Program-made: the position numbers and the translations under genes
The notes under the pieces: model-generated
The model's database searches: none
Seen by the model: only the letters and a program-made list of their open reading frames with translations
Told to the model about the DNA's origin: nothing
Assembly (NCBI RefSeq): GCF_050278625.1
Contig: NZ_JBNNTI010000002.1
Span: forward strand, 1-64,000
Direction: 5' to 3'
DNA from: Viridibacillus sp050278625
GTDB lineage: Bacteria; Bacillota; Bacilli; Bacillales_A; Planococcaceae
Length of the DNA stretch: 64,000 nucleotides
Part shown: positions 8,403 through 17,576 of the stretch, in pieces
Numbering within the stretch: the first letter of the stretch is position 1
How the letters are laid out: every line of letters starts with the position of its first letter

Positions 8403-10004
8403 TTATTTCTTAACAGTGACCACTTTCGCTTTACCTACATTCCCTGCCTTGTCTTTTGAATATATAGATAACTTTGAATTGGCTTTCTGTTTTTTAATAG
8501 CTACTGAGAAAGTTCCTTTCTTAGTTACTGTCGCTAATCCAATAATCTTATTGCCAGCTTTCACATAGACTTTAGAGCCAACTTCTGCTTTCCCTGTTAC
8601 CTTTGTAGACGTCGTTTTCACTACATTTATTGAAGGTGTTTTTGGTGCAGTCTTGTCTACTACTGTAATTTTCTGAGAATCACTTGTATTACCAGCATCA
8701 TCTGTTGCTGTTAAAGTTAGTATGTTCCCAGCTTTTTGAGTATTGATGTTAATAGAAAATGCACCGTTTTTATCCGAATAGCCAGTACCAATAAATTTTC
8801 CACCAGCTTTAATAGTTACTTTTACTTCAGCTTCTGTTGTTCCGTTTACTTTACGATCTTTATCAGTGACTCTCTTGACAACTGGTTTAGTTGGAGGTGT
8901 TTTATCCTCAACTATAATTGTTGTTTCTGAGCTCACTTTATCAGAAGCACTTGCAGTTACATAAAGAATTGTTCCTGCTTTAATCTTCTTATTTAATGGA
9001 ATAGAAAAAGTACCATCTGCTTTAGTAACGGTTTGTCCGTAGAAATTATTTTTATCCGTTACTTTTACCAAAGTACCTGCATCAGCTGCACCTTTAATTT
9101 CCATACTCTCAGATGTCACTACGTTTACTTCTGGCGCATGTGGTGTCACCGTTGGGTCTGGCACAGGTGTTGGATCCAACGGAATTTTTGGATCTGGTTT
9201 TGGTGTTGGAACTACAGGCGTTGTTGGGTTTGGATCTGGTTTCGGTTTTGGATCTACTGGATTAACTGGATCTGGTTTCGGTTTTGGGTCTACTGGATTA
9301 ACTGGATCTGGTGTAGTTTTTGAAGCAACAATTTCGAAAGAATTCGTTTTTGCAGTAATACTTTTATCCTCCAAATTAACTGAAGCAGTATACATGCCTA
9401 CTTTAGATTTTGAGGAATCATAACTAAAGCTATATGTGCCGTCTTTAGTAGTTTTGATTGTATTATCTGTAATAACCTTTTCTCCATCTCTTTCGATAGT
9501 AATATTAACAGTCTCACTGTCGACAGGCTTATTATCAAGTATAACTTTTCCAGTTAGTTTTACCTTTTCGCCAAGTTCATATTTAGATTTGTCACTTTGC
9601 ACACTTATGCTCTTTTTGGAGACTGGATTTGTATTCGTTACTTCAAAAGTAGTGATAGCAGGGCTTGCATTTTTTGCAGTAATTTGAATCGTATAAGATC
9701 CGCTTTCGTATCTTTTAGGAAATATAATTTTAGATATATTGCCGTTCCCATCTATTTCGGAATCTTTCCATTGGTAGGTTTCAACGACTGTATCCCCTTT
9801 TTTGACTTGCATAAGAGGAGCAGTTCCCGTTCCTGCTTTCCCATCCTTTAATACCATTCCCGAAATATTTATCCTATCTCCAGAAGTATATTGTTCGGCA
9901 TTAGTATTTACTGTAATCGTTACACTACTAGCTGCAAAGGCAGGGAAAACTGCATTTAAAAATAAGAAAGTAGCTATTAAACTAGTGATTAGGCTTTTTT
10001 TCAA
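8403..10004 (-). CDS. Secreted multi-domain protein with Pro-rich linker and Ig-like repeats
   Basis: This encodes 533 residues. I chose the TTG at 10004 (MKKSLITSLIA) because GGGAGTG lies six bases upstream; the longer ATG frame to 10046 lacks a site. A signal peptide (about 1-24) ends AFA-ASS. Two beta-sandwich domains (about 27-115 and 120-215) resemble macroglobulin/Ig-type modules. A linker of alternating Pro, Asp and Lys (about 220-285) spans the wall. Three bacterial Ig-like domains of ~80 residues follow (about 288-530), each with a GTFS-type core and a KTPP/KTAP junction. No sorting signal is visible. It is likely co-transcribed with the large subtilase just upstream (10074). The role is probably adhesion or a scaffold; no catalytic residues are seen. 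Confidence 0.75.
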   Translation of the reverse strand: MKKSLITSLIATFLFLNAVFPAFAASSVTITVNTNAEQYTSGDRINISGMVLKDGKAGTGTAPLMQVKKGDTVVETYQWKDSEIDGNGNISKIIFPKRYESGSYTIQITAKNASPAITTFEVTNTNPVSKKSISVQSDKSKYELGEKVKLTGKVILDNKPVDSETVNITIERDGEKVITDNTIKTTKDGTYSFSYDSSKSKVGMYTASVNLEDKSITAKTNSFEIVASKTTPDPVNPVDPKPKPDPVNPVDPKPKPDPNPTTPVVPTPKPDPKIPLDPTPVPDPTVTPHAPEVNVVTSESMEIKGAADAGTLVKVTDKNNFYGQTVTKADGTFSIPLNKKIKAGTILYVTASASDKVSSETTIIVEDKTPPTKPVVKRVTDKDRKVNGTTEAEVKVTIKAGGKFIGTGYSDKNGAFSININTQKAGNILTLTATDDAGNTSDSQKITVVDKTAPKTPSINVVKTTSTKVTGKAEVGSKVYVKAGNKIIGLATVTKKGTFSVAIKKQKANSKLSIYSKDKAGNVGKAKVVTVKK

Positions 10005-10037
10005 AACATTCACTCCCATATTGGTAGATAAGAAGAT

Positions 10038-10058
10038 GGGAGGCAATTTCTGCCTCCC
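10038..10058 (-). other. Intercistronic stem-loop between subtilase and Ig-domain genes
   Basis: GGGAGGCA pairs perfectly with TGCCTCCC around a five-base loop. On the minus strand it is not followed by a T run, so it is more likely a processing or attenuation hairpin than a full terminator. Confidence 0.5.
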
Positions 10059-10073
10059 CCTCTCATTCTTTTA

Positions 10074-13000
10074 TTAGTTAACTGTAAATGATTCTAATTT
10101 GCTTGAATCGGCTAGCGGAATAGGATTGTCATCGTTATCCCATACAAACACTTCCACTGTGTATTTACCTTTATCAAATGTTTCTAGTGGGATATCTACT
10201 CCAAAACGACTTCTCGATTTGCTATTAATCTCCTTAGAATTCACTTCTTTAAAGTAAACAACTGCGCCCTCTTCATCTTTAACTTGGAAGGCAACTGTAG
10301 GATTCAATGTATTTTTCCCTTGATTTTTTAAGTTTGTTTTGATGCTGACACTGCTATCTGTTGTGAAGGAATTAGCCTTTTCACCTTTTGAATCAGTTGT
10401 TGAAATGGATTCAACGCTTACAAAATAATTTGAAACCTTAAAATTAGTTTCAAGCTTTTCACTATCAGCACTACCAGCAGCGCCAATTAATAATTTGTAA
10501 TCACCTGTCTTAGACAAAATATCAGGTGTAAAAGTACCTTCATACGTTTCACCTTCATACGTTTCTAAATCTAGTACTTTTCCTTCTGGATCAATAACTT
10601 TAGCTTCCCACACAATTGATTCTGAAGCCTCCGCACGAATATTCGCAGGATTTTCAACTGTTACATCACCACCGCCATTTGAAAGTTCTAATGATTTTAC
10701 AAATGGTGCATTTAAAACAGCCCCTTTATAAATTGATATAGTTTTCTTAGTCAAATGACCCGCGAGATCTGTAACTTCGAAAACAACATCATTTCTTCCC
10801 TCATCTAATACTAATTGAACTTGTTGATCGTGTGTTAAAGCTCTCATTGCATATGGCTCTTTGAAATCATTTGTATATTCTTCGCTACCATTTACTAATA
10901 AGCGTAGCTCATCAAAGTTATCTGCAACTGTTACTGTGACAATTGGATCCACACCTTTTGTTGTTTCATTAGGTTTTTCACTTTCAGTTGTTCCATTAGG
11001 CTCTTTACTTCCTGGTTCTTCCTTAGGTTTTTCACTCTCAGTTGCATCATTAGGTTTTTTACTTCCTGCTTCTTCATTAGATTTTTCACCTTCAGAAGGG
11101 ACAACAGGATCTTTACTCTCAGTACCTTCTTTAGGTTCTTTATTTTCATTAGATTCTTTATTTTCTTTAGGATCTTTACTTTCTGGTTTCTTAATAGAAC
11201 CTTCATCACCAGTAGCAACAAAATTATTAGCTGGTAGGTTACTTACAGAAAGTGTAGGTGCTTGTGTATCTATCATTACTTGTCTTCTAAATTCAATTTT
11301 ATTGCCAACTTTATCTGCCCCTTCAATATAAATATCATGGACACCATCTTCTGTGAATGTAATATGTGTGGCAAATTCATGCTTTTTTGTCACTTCGTTG
11401 TACTTTGTTTTTACATCTTGTGAAGTAGGATTTAATTTTTCGCCCTTGATTTTCAAGTAATCTACTTGAGATGCATCTGTTACATAACCAGAGAAAGGTA
11501 CTTCACGAGTATCATAAACACCTTGTGCTTCTGGTGTATCAGATATGATAAATGGAATTGTGTTATCTCCAGGACCTGATATATCTTGTCCACTATGATT
11601 ATTCGCATAGTCATATGCTACAACTTTGATTTTCCCTTCACCCTCAATTTTCCCTACGTTCAATTTAAATTCACTACTTGTACCAGGATTTACTGAACCT
11701 GAGAGTTTACCATCTACATAAACTTCAATATATTGTAATCCACTACCTTTATCAGTAGCATTGAAAGAAAGAGTACCCGTTTTTTTGCTGAAAGATAGTT
11801 TTGAAACAACCGGTGCTGTGTTATCAACAATGACAGGAATTTTAGTTACTTGTTGTTCTTTACCGCCAAAATCGACCTGTGTTTTTACTTGATAATAATA
11901 TGTTCCATCAGCAGCCACTTTGTTACTCAGTTTTCCATCCCATTCTGTATAGCTTGGTTTATATGAATAGATAGAGCTAGCTGATTTACCATTGTGATAA
12001 TTTTTGCGCTGTTCTTTATCAGTTCGAAGCTTGCGTAATATTTTACCAGTTTCATCAGTAATAGCGTATTCAACAGTTTTACTATTCCGCAAGAAAGAAA
12101 GAACTGGAGCTACCGCTTCATTTTTGCCATCTCCATTTGGAGAAATAGCAATTAAGCTTTTACTATATTTTTTAGTAAATGGATTGTATCCAAGATAATA
12201 ACCTTCTTGATCTAACATTCCTGATTTTTTATAATAAGAACCCGTGTCAAAGATCATTTGATCTAATACTGGTGGCTTATTCCAATCGCCTTTAAAGCCT
12301 AGGTAAGGAACAGATAAGTCCGGGAATACTATGTCCTGTGATTTATTTGTAAGCGTGATAAATCCTTCAACGAAGTAACCGTTCTTTTGAATGTTTTCTA
12401 ATGCTGTATTAGCCTTACTAAGATCTACTTCAACAGTAATATCTTTAGATTTCCCAGCAAATAATGTAACCTGCGGCGTATCAATCGTTACTACTGCGTC
12501 TTTAATAACTTGTTCCTTTATAGCATTGCTTGCTGTTTCTTCTGAACCTGAAGTCGCATCAGTTAAAACAGAGGCGTCTACATTATAAGTAACTTTTTCA
12601 TCGCTAAAGTTTGTAGCCGTAACAGTCATGCTGAACTTGTCCTTGCCAATTTCCTTCAGTTCAATTTTACCTTCTTTTGTATCCTTCGCTTCAACATATA
12701 CTGGAGTTGTAACTGCAGCATTCAATTGCATTAACCCCGCACCTTGTAAACGCGGTGAGTAAGCAATATTATCATTTGATGCATCCGTTACAATTTTAGC
12801 GGTATTCATCAGTAATGTTTTCGCACGTTTCACTTTTTCTACACCTTTTAAACCTGGGAACAATTCTTGAACCTTTTCCAAGACAAGTGCTGCACCACCT
12901 GATACATGTGGAGCTGCCATCGATGTCCCACTCATGACACCATACTTATCATCATTTAAAGTCGAGTAGATTTGTCCGCCTGGAGCAGTAATCTCAGGTT

Positions 13001-14702
13001 TCATCTCAAGGCCGGGTGAGACGCCCCAAGAACTAAAGTTCGACATTTTCCCAGCAGAGCCATTGATGACTGTAGTCATTTTTCCACTAAACTCCACTTT
13101 ACCGACTCCACCTGCTGCTTTAAGTTTTGTTTCCAAAGTGGTACCATCTGCTACACTTAAAGTAACGAATGGAATAGTTGGATTATTTAACGCCATACTG
13201 ACATAATCACCATGTGCTGCGGTTCCTCTAATAATGACACCTGCTGCACCTGCTTTTTCAGCTTGTAGTTGAATTTCTCCATAATTAGGATTTGCAGCTG
13301 ATCTGACTGCGAATACCACTTTCCCTTTTACATTTTTACCAGTATATTGAGCTTGACCGCCATCACCAACGTAGATAACATCTTTTCCAACACCTTTGCC
13401 AAATACTTCAAGAGGCAATGGGGAAGATTGCTTTTTATAAGCAATTGGAAAAGTTTCAGAACCAATTTTCAGTGACATCTGATCCAAAGTAAGCTTGTCA
13501 TTCTCAAGAGATGCAACCGATATTGAACTAGGTGCAAGACTAGGAGCTCCAACAAGTCCAATATCAGGATTTGTTGCTAAGGGATTTTCTGTATAATTAG
13601 CTCCAAACTGACTTGAATTACCGGCAGAAATGGACATTAATACACCATTCTCTACTGCTCTTTCAACGGCTTTTTGTTCTAGACTATCTGAATCAGCAAA
13701 GCCTGCTGTTGAGCCTAAACTCATATTCAAGACATCTGCACCAAGAATAATTCCATCATCAATAGCTTTGATATAAATATCTCCAAATGTTGATGGCATC
13801 GCTGGGTCATTACCGAACACTTTAAGTGCCAATAACTGAGCCTGTGGTGCTATCCCTTTAATACCATTTCCATTTTCATCGCCGTTTGCTCCTACAGTAC
13901 CTCCTACATGCATACCATGCATTGAGGCATCAGGACCAAGATCTAGAATTTCACTGTTTTTATCGGCATAGTTATAGCCGTAAGGGACCTTAACATTGTA
14001 AAATTGCCCAGGAAGTTTACCTGCTTGAACTAGGCCACTCACTTTTGTTTTAGTTAATTTATGTTTGGTATCATCCTGTAATTGCATATCTTTATGTTCA
14101 TAGTCAATTCCTGTATCAATAATACCTACAACCATGCCTTTCCCATCATAACCAGCATTCCAAGTTTGAATTGCTTCTACCATATCTTTACTCGAGAGCA
14201 TGGTAGGTTTTTCAGTCGGTCTTTTGTATTCATTTACAATGCTCACCGCTTCAACATTCGGCAGTTTTTCAAGCTCTTCAATTTGACTATATTCAATTTC
14301 TCCACTGACTCCATTGACAACAGTAGTGAATGTATTTTCCACTTCAAATTCAATTTTTTCTTCTTTTACATCCGAGATAAATTCAGAATGCTCTTCCTTC
14401 ACATCTTTTTGCAATTCTGTTTTCTTCTCTGTCTCTAAATCTTTATATCTAATACCCCTTTTAGTAGAGTAGTTGATAGCTGGGTCTCCTTCTAACTCAA
14501 CGATTACCCTTACAATATCACTATCCTTATAATCATAAGAGACATCTTCAATTTTTTTGTCGGATTTTTGGATTTTAACTAACTTGTCGATTTCACTCGT
14601 TTCAGCTTTTGTAATATTAGTACCAAAAGCAACATTAGAAACCGTTAATAGAGAAACCAAACCAATTACTACACTCTTTCTAAATCTTCGAATTTTCTTC
14701 AT
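10074..14702 (-). CDS. Large secreted subtilisin-family (S8) protease, Vpr/lactocepin-like
   Basis: This encodes 1542 residues, about twice the length of B. subtilis Vpr. A signal peptide (about 1-33) is followed by an I9-type propeptide (about 60-158). The catalytic triad is visible: Asp196 (IIDTGID), His262 (HGMHVGGT) and Ser594 (GTSMAAPH), with oxyanion Asn362. A protease-associated (PA) domain is inserted at about 425-535. Fn3/Ig-like beta domains follow, as in C5a peptidase and lactocepin. A low-complexity Glu/Lys/Ser/Pro linker with KEP/SEKP repeats lies near 1140-1220, then more beta domains. There is no sortase motif. GGGGAG precedes the ATG. It probably forms a transcription unit with the Ig-domain gene downstream. 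It should degrade or process extracellular proteins. Confidence 0.88.
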   Translation of the reverse strand: MKKIRRFRKSVVIGLVSLLTVSNVAFGTNITKAETSEIDKLVKIQKSDKKIEDVSYDYKDSDIVRVIVELEGDPAINYSTKRGIRYKDLETEKKTELQKDVKEEHSEFISDVKEEKIEFEVENTFTTVVNGVSGEIEYSQIEELEKLPNVEAVSIVNEYKRPTEKPTMLSSKDMVEAIQTWNAGYDGKGMVVGIIDTGIDYEHKDMQLQDDTKHKLTKTKVSGLVQAGKLPGQFYNVKVPYGYNYADKNSEILDLGPDASMHGMHVGGTVGANGDENGNGIKGIAPQAQLLALKVFGNDPAMPSTFGDIYIKAIDDGIILGADVLNMSLGSTAGFADSDSLEQKAVERAVENGVLMSISAGNSSQFGANYTENPLATNPDIGLVGAPSLAPSSISVASLENDKLTLDQMSLKIGSETFPIAYKKQSSPLPLEVFGKGVGKDVIYVGDGGQAQYTGKNVKGKVVFAVRSAANPNYGEIQLQAEKAGAAGVIIRGTAAHGDYVSMALNNPTIPFVTLSVADGTTLETKLKAAGGVGKVEFSGKMTTVINGSAGKMSNFSSWGVSPGLEMKPEITAPGGQIYSTLNDDKYGVMSGTSMAAPHVSGGAALVLEKVQELFPGLKGVEKVKRAKTLLMNTAKIVTDASNDNIAYSPRLQGAGLMQLNAAVTTPVYVEAKDTKEGKIELKEIGKDKFSMTVTATNFSDEKVTYNVDASVLTDATSGSEETASNAIKEQVIKDAVVTIDTPQVTLFAGKSKDITVEVDLSKANTALENIQKNGYFVEGFITLTNKSQDIVFPDLSVPYLGFKGDWNKPPVLDQMIFDTGSYYKKSGMLDQEGYYLGYNPFTKKYSKSLIAISPNGDGKNEAVAPVLSFLRNSKTVEYAITDETGKILRKLRTDKEQRKNYHNGKSASSIYSYKPSYTEWDGKLSNKVAADGTYYYQVKTQVDFGGKEQQVTKIPVIVDNTAPVVSKLSFSKKTGTLSFNATDKGSGLQYIEVYVDGKLSGSVNPGTSSEFKLNVGKIEGEGKIKVVAYDYANNHSGQDISGPGDNTIPFIISDTPEAQGVYDTREVPFSGYVTDASQVDYLKIKGEKLNPTSQDVKTKYNEVTKKHEFATHITFTEDGVHDIYIEGADKVGNKIEFRRQVMIDTQAPTLSVSNLPANNFVATGDEGSIKKPESKDPKENKESNENKEPKEGTESKDPVVPSEGEKSNEEAGSKKPNDATESEKPKEEPGSKEPNGTTESEKPNETTKGVDPIVTVTVADNFDELRLLVNGSEEYTNDFKEPYAMRALTHDQQVQLVLDEGRNDVVFEVTDLAGHLTKKTISIYKGAVLNAPFVKSLELSNGGGDVTVENPANIRAEASESIVWEAKVIDPEGKVLDLETYEGETYEGTFTPDILSKTGDYKLLIGAAGSADSEKLETNFKVSNYFVSVESISTTDSKGEKANSFTTDSSVSIKTNLKNQGKNTLNPTVAFQVKDEEGAVVYFKEVNSKEINSKSRSRFGVDIPLETFDKGKYTVEVFVWDNDDNPIPLADSSKLESFTVN

Positions 14703-15297
14703 TCGCTTCTCCCCTTTTTCAAATAATGGAATAATGAACCCCTCCGCTCCTCTCTACTAAAATAAACCTAGCAATTTAATTTCAACTATTTTACTAGGTA
14801 TACAAAATGTAGCATTACAAATTTAGCTAGTAAATAGCGAAATTTGTAATATTTTGAATATTCCAAAATATATTTACATTCATTAAAATATTTCTTTTAC
14901 ATTTATTTTCTTTATAAATTCAAATTGTTCAATAATGCATTATATTAATTACTTTAAAAAGAAAATATCAGAAGGCTATCACAGAAAATATGAGAATATT
15001 AGAGGATTTTCTACTTTTTTCGCTATTTTTCTACATTAAAAATAGCCATGACTTAATCGACATGACTACAGATATTTCATAACTATTTAATTGACTTAAT
15101 CGCTTCTTTTTTTGATTTCTGTTATATGGTTAACCGACAAAATAGCTGTTTCATAATTTCTAGCGGATGTGCTATTGAAGCAGTCTGATTTAGATGCACA
15201 TTAATTGAATTTCTTGCCAATATTTGTAGTTATTGTTACGATGGATAGGGCATTAAAAGACAACTATTTCAATGGTTTTGAAGGAGGAAAACGATTA
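14703..15297. other. Divergent intergenic region
   Basis: This is about 600 bp of very AT-rich sequence between the minus-strand subtilase gene and the plus-strand esterase-like gene. It must hold both promoters; none could be assigned with confidence. I see no other gene. Confidence 0.35.
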
Positions 15298-16656
15298 ATG
15301 AATGCAACCAAAATATGTACCGGCGTTATGGCAGCGGGACTGGCAATTTCTCTATTACTGTCGCCGGTAAATGTCTCTGCTACCTCGCAGAAGAACACAG
15401 AACTGAAGCAAAATATTCGAGAAATTAAATCTCTAACGTCAAAGGATTACAAGGATTTAGAGTTTCTAAAACCTTTACTGAAGGATAAAACCGTCGTTAG
15501 CCTCGGTGAAAACTTCCATCGCGTCGCAGAATACAGCAGTATCAAAACAAGACTGATCAAATATTTGCATGAAGAGCTTGATTTTGATGTCATTGCTTTT
15601 GAGGCAGGGCTTGGCGATTCCTTTGCCGCTTATGAGAATGCCAATTCTTTGACTTCTAAAGAAATGATGGAGCGCTCTATTTTTCCGATATGGCATTCCA
15701 AAGAGACGCTTGGTTTATTCGATTATATTAAGAAGCAGCGGGAATCAGACAAGCCCTTATACCTTGCCGGTTATGATATGCAGTTTACGTCGGGGCATTT
15801 AACGCAATTTATTGGGAATTGGATTTCCAAGGTAGATAAAGATCAAGGGAAAAATTATGTAGAATTTGAAATGCAAGGGCTAACCGATTTCTATACAGTC
15901 TTCAACAAATATGGCATGGATAACGATAATAATCCTCAAGCCAAGAAGGAAATTAAGAAAGTGAAAGATGAATACGAACCGAAATACGAGGCATTGATTC
16001 AGTTCATAAAAGATAACAAGGAACAGCTTGCTGCGGCATATCCTAAAAATCCTCAAATGGTTAATATCGCAGTGAAAACGCTGGAAGATCGCATCAAGTT
16101 TATCGAAATGGGGATGTACAGTACTAAGGAAAGTTATGAATTCAGAGATCGTATCATGGCTGACAACGTAGAGTGGTTAATGAAAGTAATGTACCCAGGT
16201 AAAAAGGTAATTTTATGGGCGCATAACGACCATCTTGCGAAGAATACTTCCAAGATAACTACGAAAGAACAGGGAAAATGGATAAACAGCTTCACTAGTA
16301 TGGGAGAACTGCTTCACAAAAAGCTAAAAGATAAGGAATATGTGATGGGTCTGTATATGAATAGCGGAAAGGCAAGTACGATTACGACTCAGAAACTCTT
16401 CAATATCAAGCCGATGCCTAAGGGAAGCTTAGAACATCTGATGATGCAGAGTGGCTATAAGGTTGCATTCGCCGATCTATCCACGCACAAATCATCGAAT
16501 AAAAATAACGCTTGGATGTTCAATCCAATTTATGCTGCTGAGGACGGAATGACATCCGAGATTGTTAAGCCGATGTCGATGAGGTTTGTTCCTAAAGAAC
16601 AGTATGACGGCATTATCGTCTTTGATAAAGTGAAAGAGCCGACTACGAAGTACTAA
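15298..16656 (+). CDS. Secreted erythromycin-esterase-like protein
   Basis: This encodes 452 residues from the ATG at 15298, preceded by AAGGAGG at ten bases; a longer frame from 15205 has no site. A signal peptide (about 1-30) ends VSA-TSQ. The mature part has the erythromycin esterase family signatures: GENFHRVAEY (about 67-76), FEAGLG (about 101-106), and AHNDHLAK near 314-321 with the conserved histidine. Family members include Ere macrolide esterases and many proteins of unknown substrate; most Bacillus members are chromosomal and not proven resistance enzymes. It is the only plus-strand gene in the surface block and is visibly richer in GC codons than its neighbours, which suggests acquisition. 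Substrate unknown. Confidence 0.8.
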   Translation: MNATKICTGVMAAGLAISLLLSPVNVSATSQKNTELKQNIREIKSLTSKDYKDLEFLKPLLKDKTVVSLGENFHRVAEYSSIKTRLIKYLHEELDFDVIAFEAGLGDSFAAYENANSLTSKEMMERSIFPIWHSKETLGLFDYIKKQRESDKPLYLAGYDMQFTSGHLTQFIGNWISKVDKDQGKNYVEFEMQGLTDFYTVFNKYGMDNDNNPQAKKEIKKVKDEYEPKYEALIQFIKDNKEQLAAAYPKNPQMVNIAVKTLEDRIKFIEMGMYSTKESYEFRDRIMADNVEWLMKVMYPGKKVILWAHNDHLAKNTSKITTKEQGKWINSFTSMGELLHKKLKDKEYVMGLYMNSGKASTITTQKLFNIKPMPKGSLEHLMMQSGYKVAFADLSTHKSSNKNNAWMFNPIYAAEDGMTSEIVKPMSMRFVPKEQYDGIIVFDKVKEPTTKY

Positions 16657-16880
16657 CGATATAGAACTCAATTGCTTTAGTCCGAAGCTATAAATTAGGT
16701 AAAGGTTAAACAGCGATTGATACAAGTAATATGATGGATTTAGCTGCATATTTTAATGGATTCTAGTAACAAATAAAAATAGTCGAATATGAAGTGAGTT
16801 TTAAAAAGTTAGATTGAACTGTTCCTTTATAAATGGACAGTTTAATAAAAGCTATTTACGCTGATTAAATCCCCATTTAT

Positions 16881-16905
16881 TGACTCCGGTATTGTGCCGG
16901 AGTCA
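16881..16905 (+). terminator. Terminator-like stem-loop
   Basis: TGACTCCGG pairs perfectly with CCGGAGTCA around a seven-base loop, followed by TTTTCTTT. It lies about 225 bases past the esterase-like gene and may end its transcript. It could also be the edge of an old insertion. Confidence 0.6.
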
Positions 16906-17083
16906 TTTTCTTTAAACTTAACTGTGGCACTGATTGATTTGGGTTATGGTACCGATTGATTCTTATGATTAAGAAATTTTTTTCTTTTGATCCTTTTTGA
17001 AAGGACTGTCGTGAGTTTCCCTACCCAAATCATTGAGTCACTTCTTCAATTATTTCTCCATTTTTCATCCAAACAGTACTCAA
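16906..17083. other. Possible mobile element remnant
   Basis: A degenerate pair GGCACTGATTGATT..GGTACCGATTGATT about 28 bases apart resembles the repeated end motifs of some insertion sequences. No transposase reading frame remains. This is weak. Confidence 0.2.
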
Positions 17084-17325
17084 TTATTCAGAATTTTCAT
17101 ACAATATAATATCAATCATTAAGTACTCACCACCTTTTTTATCTACACAATTAGCAGATGATACGAGAGCTTCAAAAAGTAAGTTCTTCATTGCATTCGC
17201 TGGTATTAAGTCCGTATCCAATTCATCCCGATACAATTCTACTGTTTCATACCAATATCCTTTAAACCTACTTCTTCCTTAGTAACCTTTTCTAGAGCTA
17301 GCAAAAAGCGTCCTAGAGTCGTCAC
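17084..17325 (-). pseudogene. Frameshifted small gene, unknown function
   Basis: From the GTG at 17325 the minus strand encodes VTTLGRFLLALEKVTKEEVG and nearby residues, then hits a TAG. In the next frame the coding sense continues (YETVELYRDELDTDLIP.. ending LYENSE and TAA at 17084). One frameshift near 17250 thus splits an ~80-residue protein. A short frame just upstream (beginning LKGKELQK, with a strong GGAGGAGG site) may belong to the same locus. Family not recognised. Confidence 0.5.
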
Positions 17326-17402
17326 CTTATTCACCTTCCCTTTCAATCACATTTTGTTTTTGAAGCTCTTTTCCCTTCAATTCATTCCTCCTCCAATAAA
17401 AA

Positions 17403-17431
17403 TAGCCTTAATACCAATGGTATTAAGGCTA
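17403..17431 (-). terminator. Perfect stem-loop with T tract
   Basis: TAGCCTTAATACC pairs perfectly with GGTATTAAGGCTA around three bases. On the minus strand it is followed by TTTTTA. It could be a backup terminator for the surface protein transcript. Confidence 0.65.
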
Positions 17432-17490
17432 CTGCTTCAATCATGATTATGATATATATTTGAAATCTCACTTATTACGGCAAACAGAAA

Positions 17491-17519
17491 ATCCCCAATC
17501 TCCGAAGAGATTAGGGGAT
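17491..17519 (-). terminator. Terminator of the S-layer-like gene
   Basis: ATCCCC..AATCTC pairs with GAGATT..GGGGAT with one bulged A and a CGGA-type loop. On the minus strand it is followed by TTTTCTGTTT. It lies about 60 bases past the stop at 17577. Confidence 0.75.
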
Positions 17520-17535
17520 AATTTGTATCAATTGT

Positions 17536-17557
17536 TCAAACTAACACGTTAGTTTGA
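17536..17557 (-). other. 3'-UTR stem-loop of the S-layer-like gene
   Basis: TCAAACTAA pairs with TTAGTTTGA around CACG, lying between the stop codon and the main terminator. It may stabilise the 3' end of a highly expressed mRNA. Confidence 0.45.
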
Positions 17558-17576
17558 TGACACCTATTGATAATTA

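Noticed and set aside
10931..11331. Frames on both strands over the low-complexity linker of the subtilase
   Set aside because: Shadows of the repetitive Glu/Lys/Ser/Pro linker coding sequence.
15205..15297. N-terminal extension of the esterase-like protein
   Set aside because: The ATG at 15298 has AAGGAGG at good spacing and begins a normal signal peptide.
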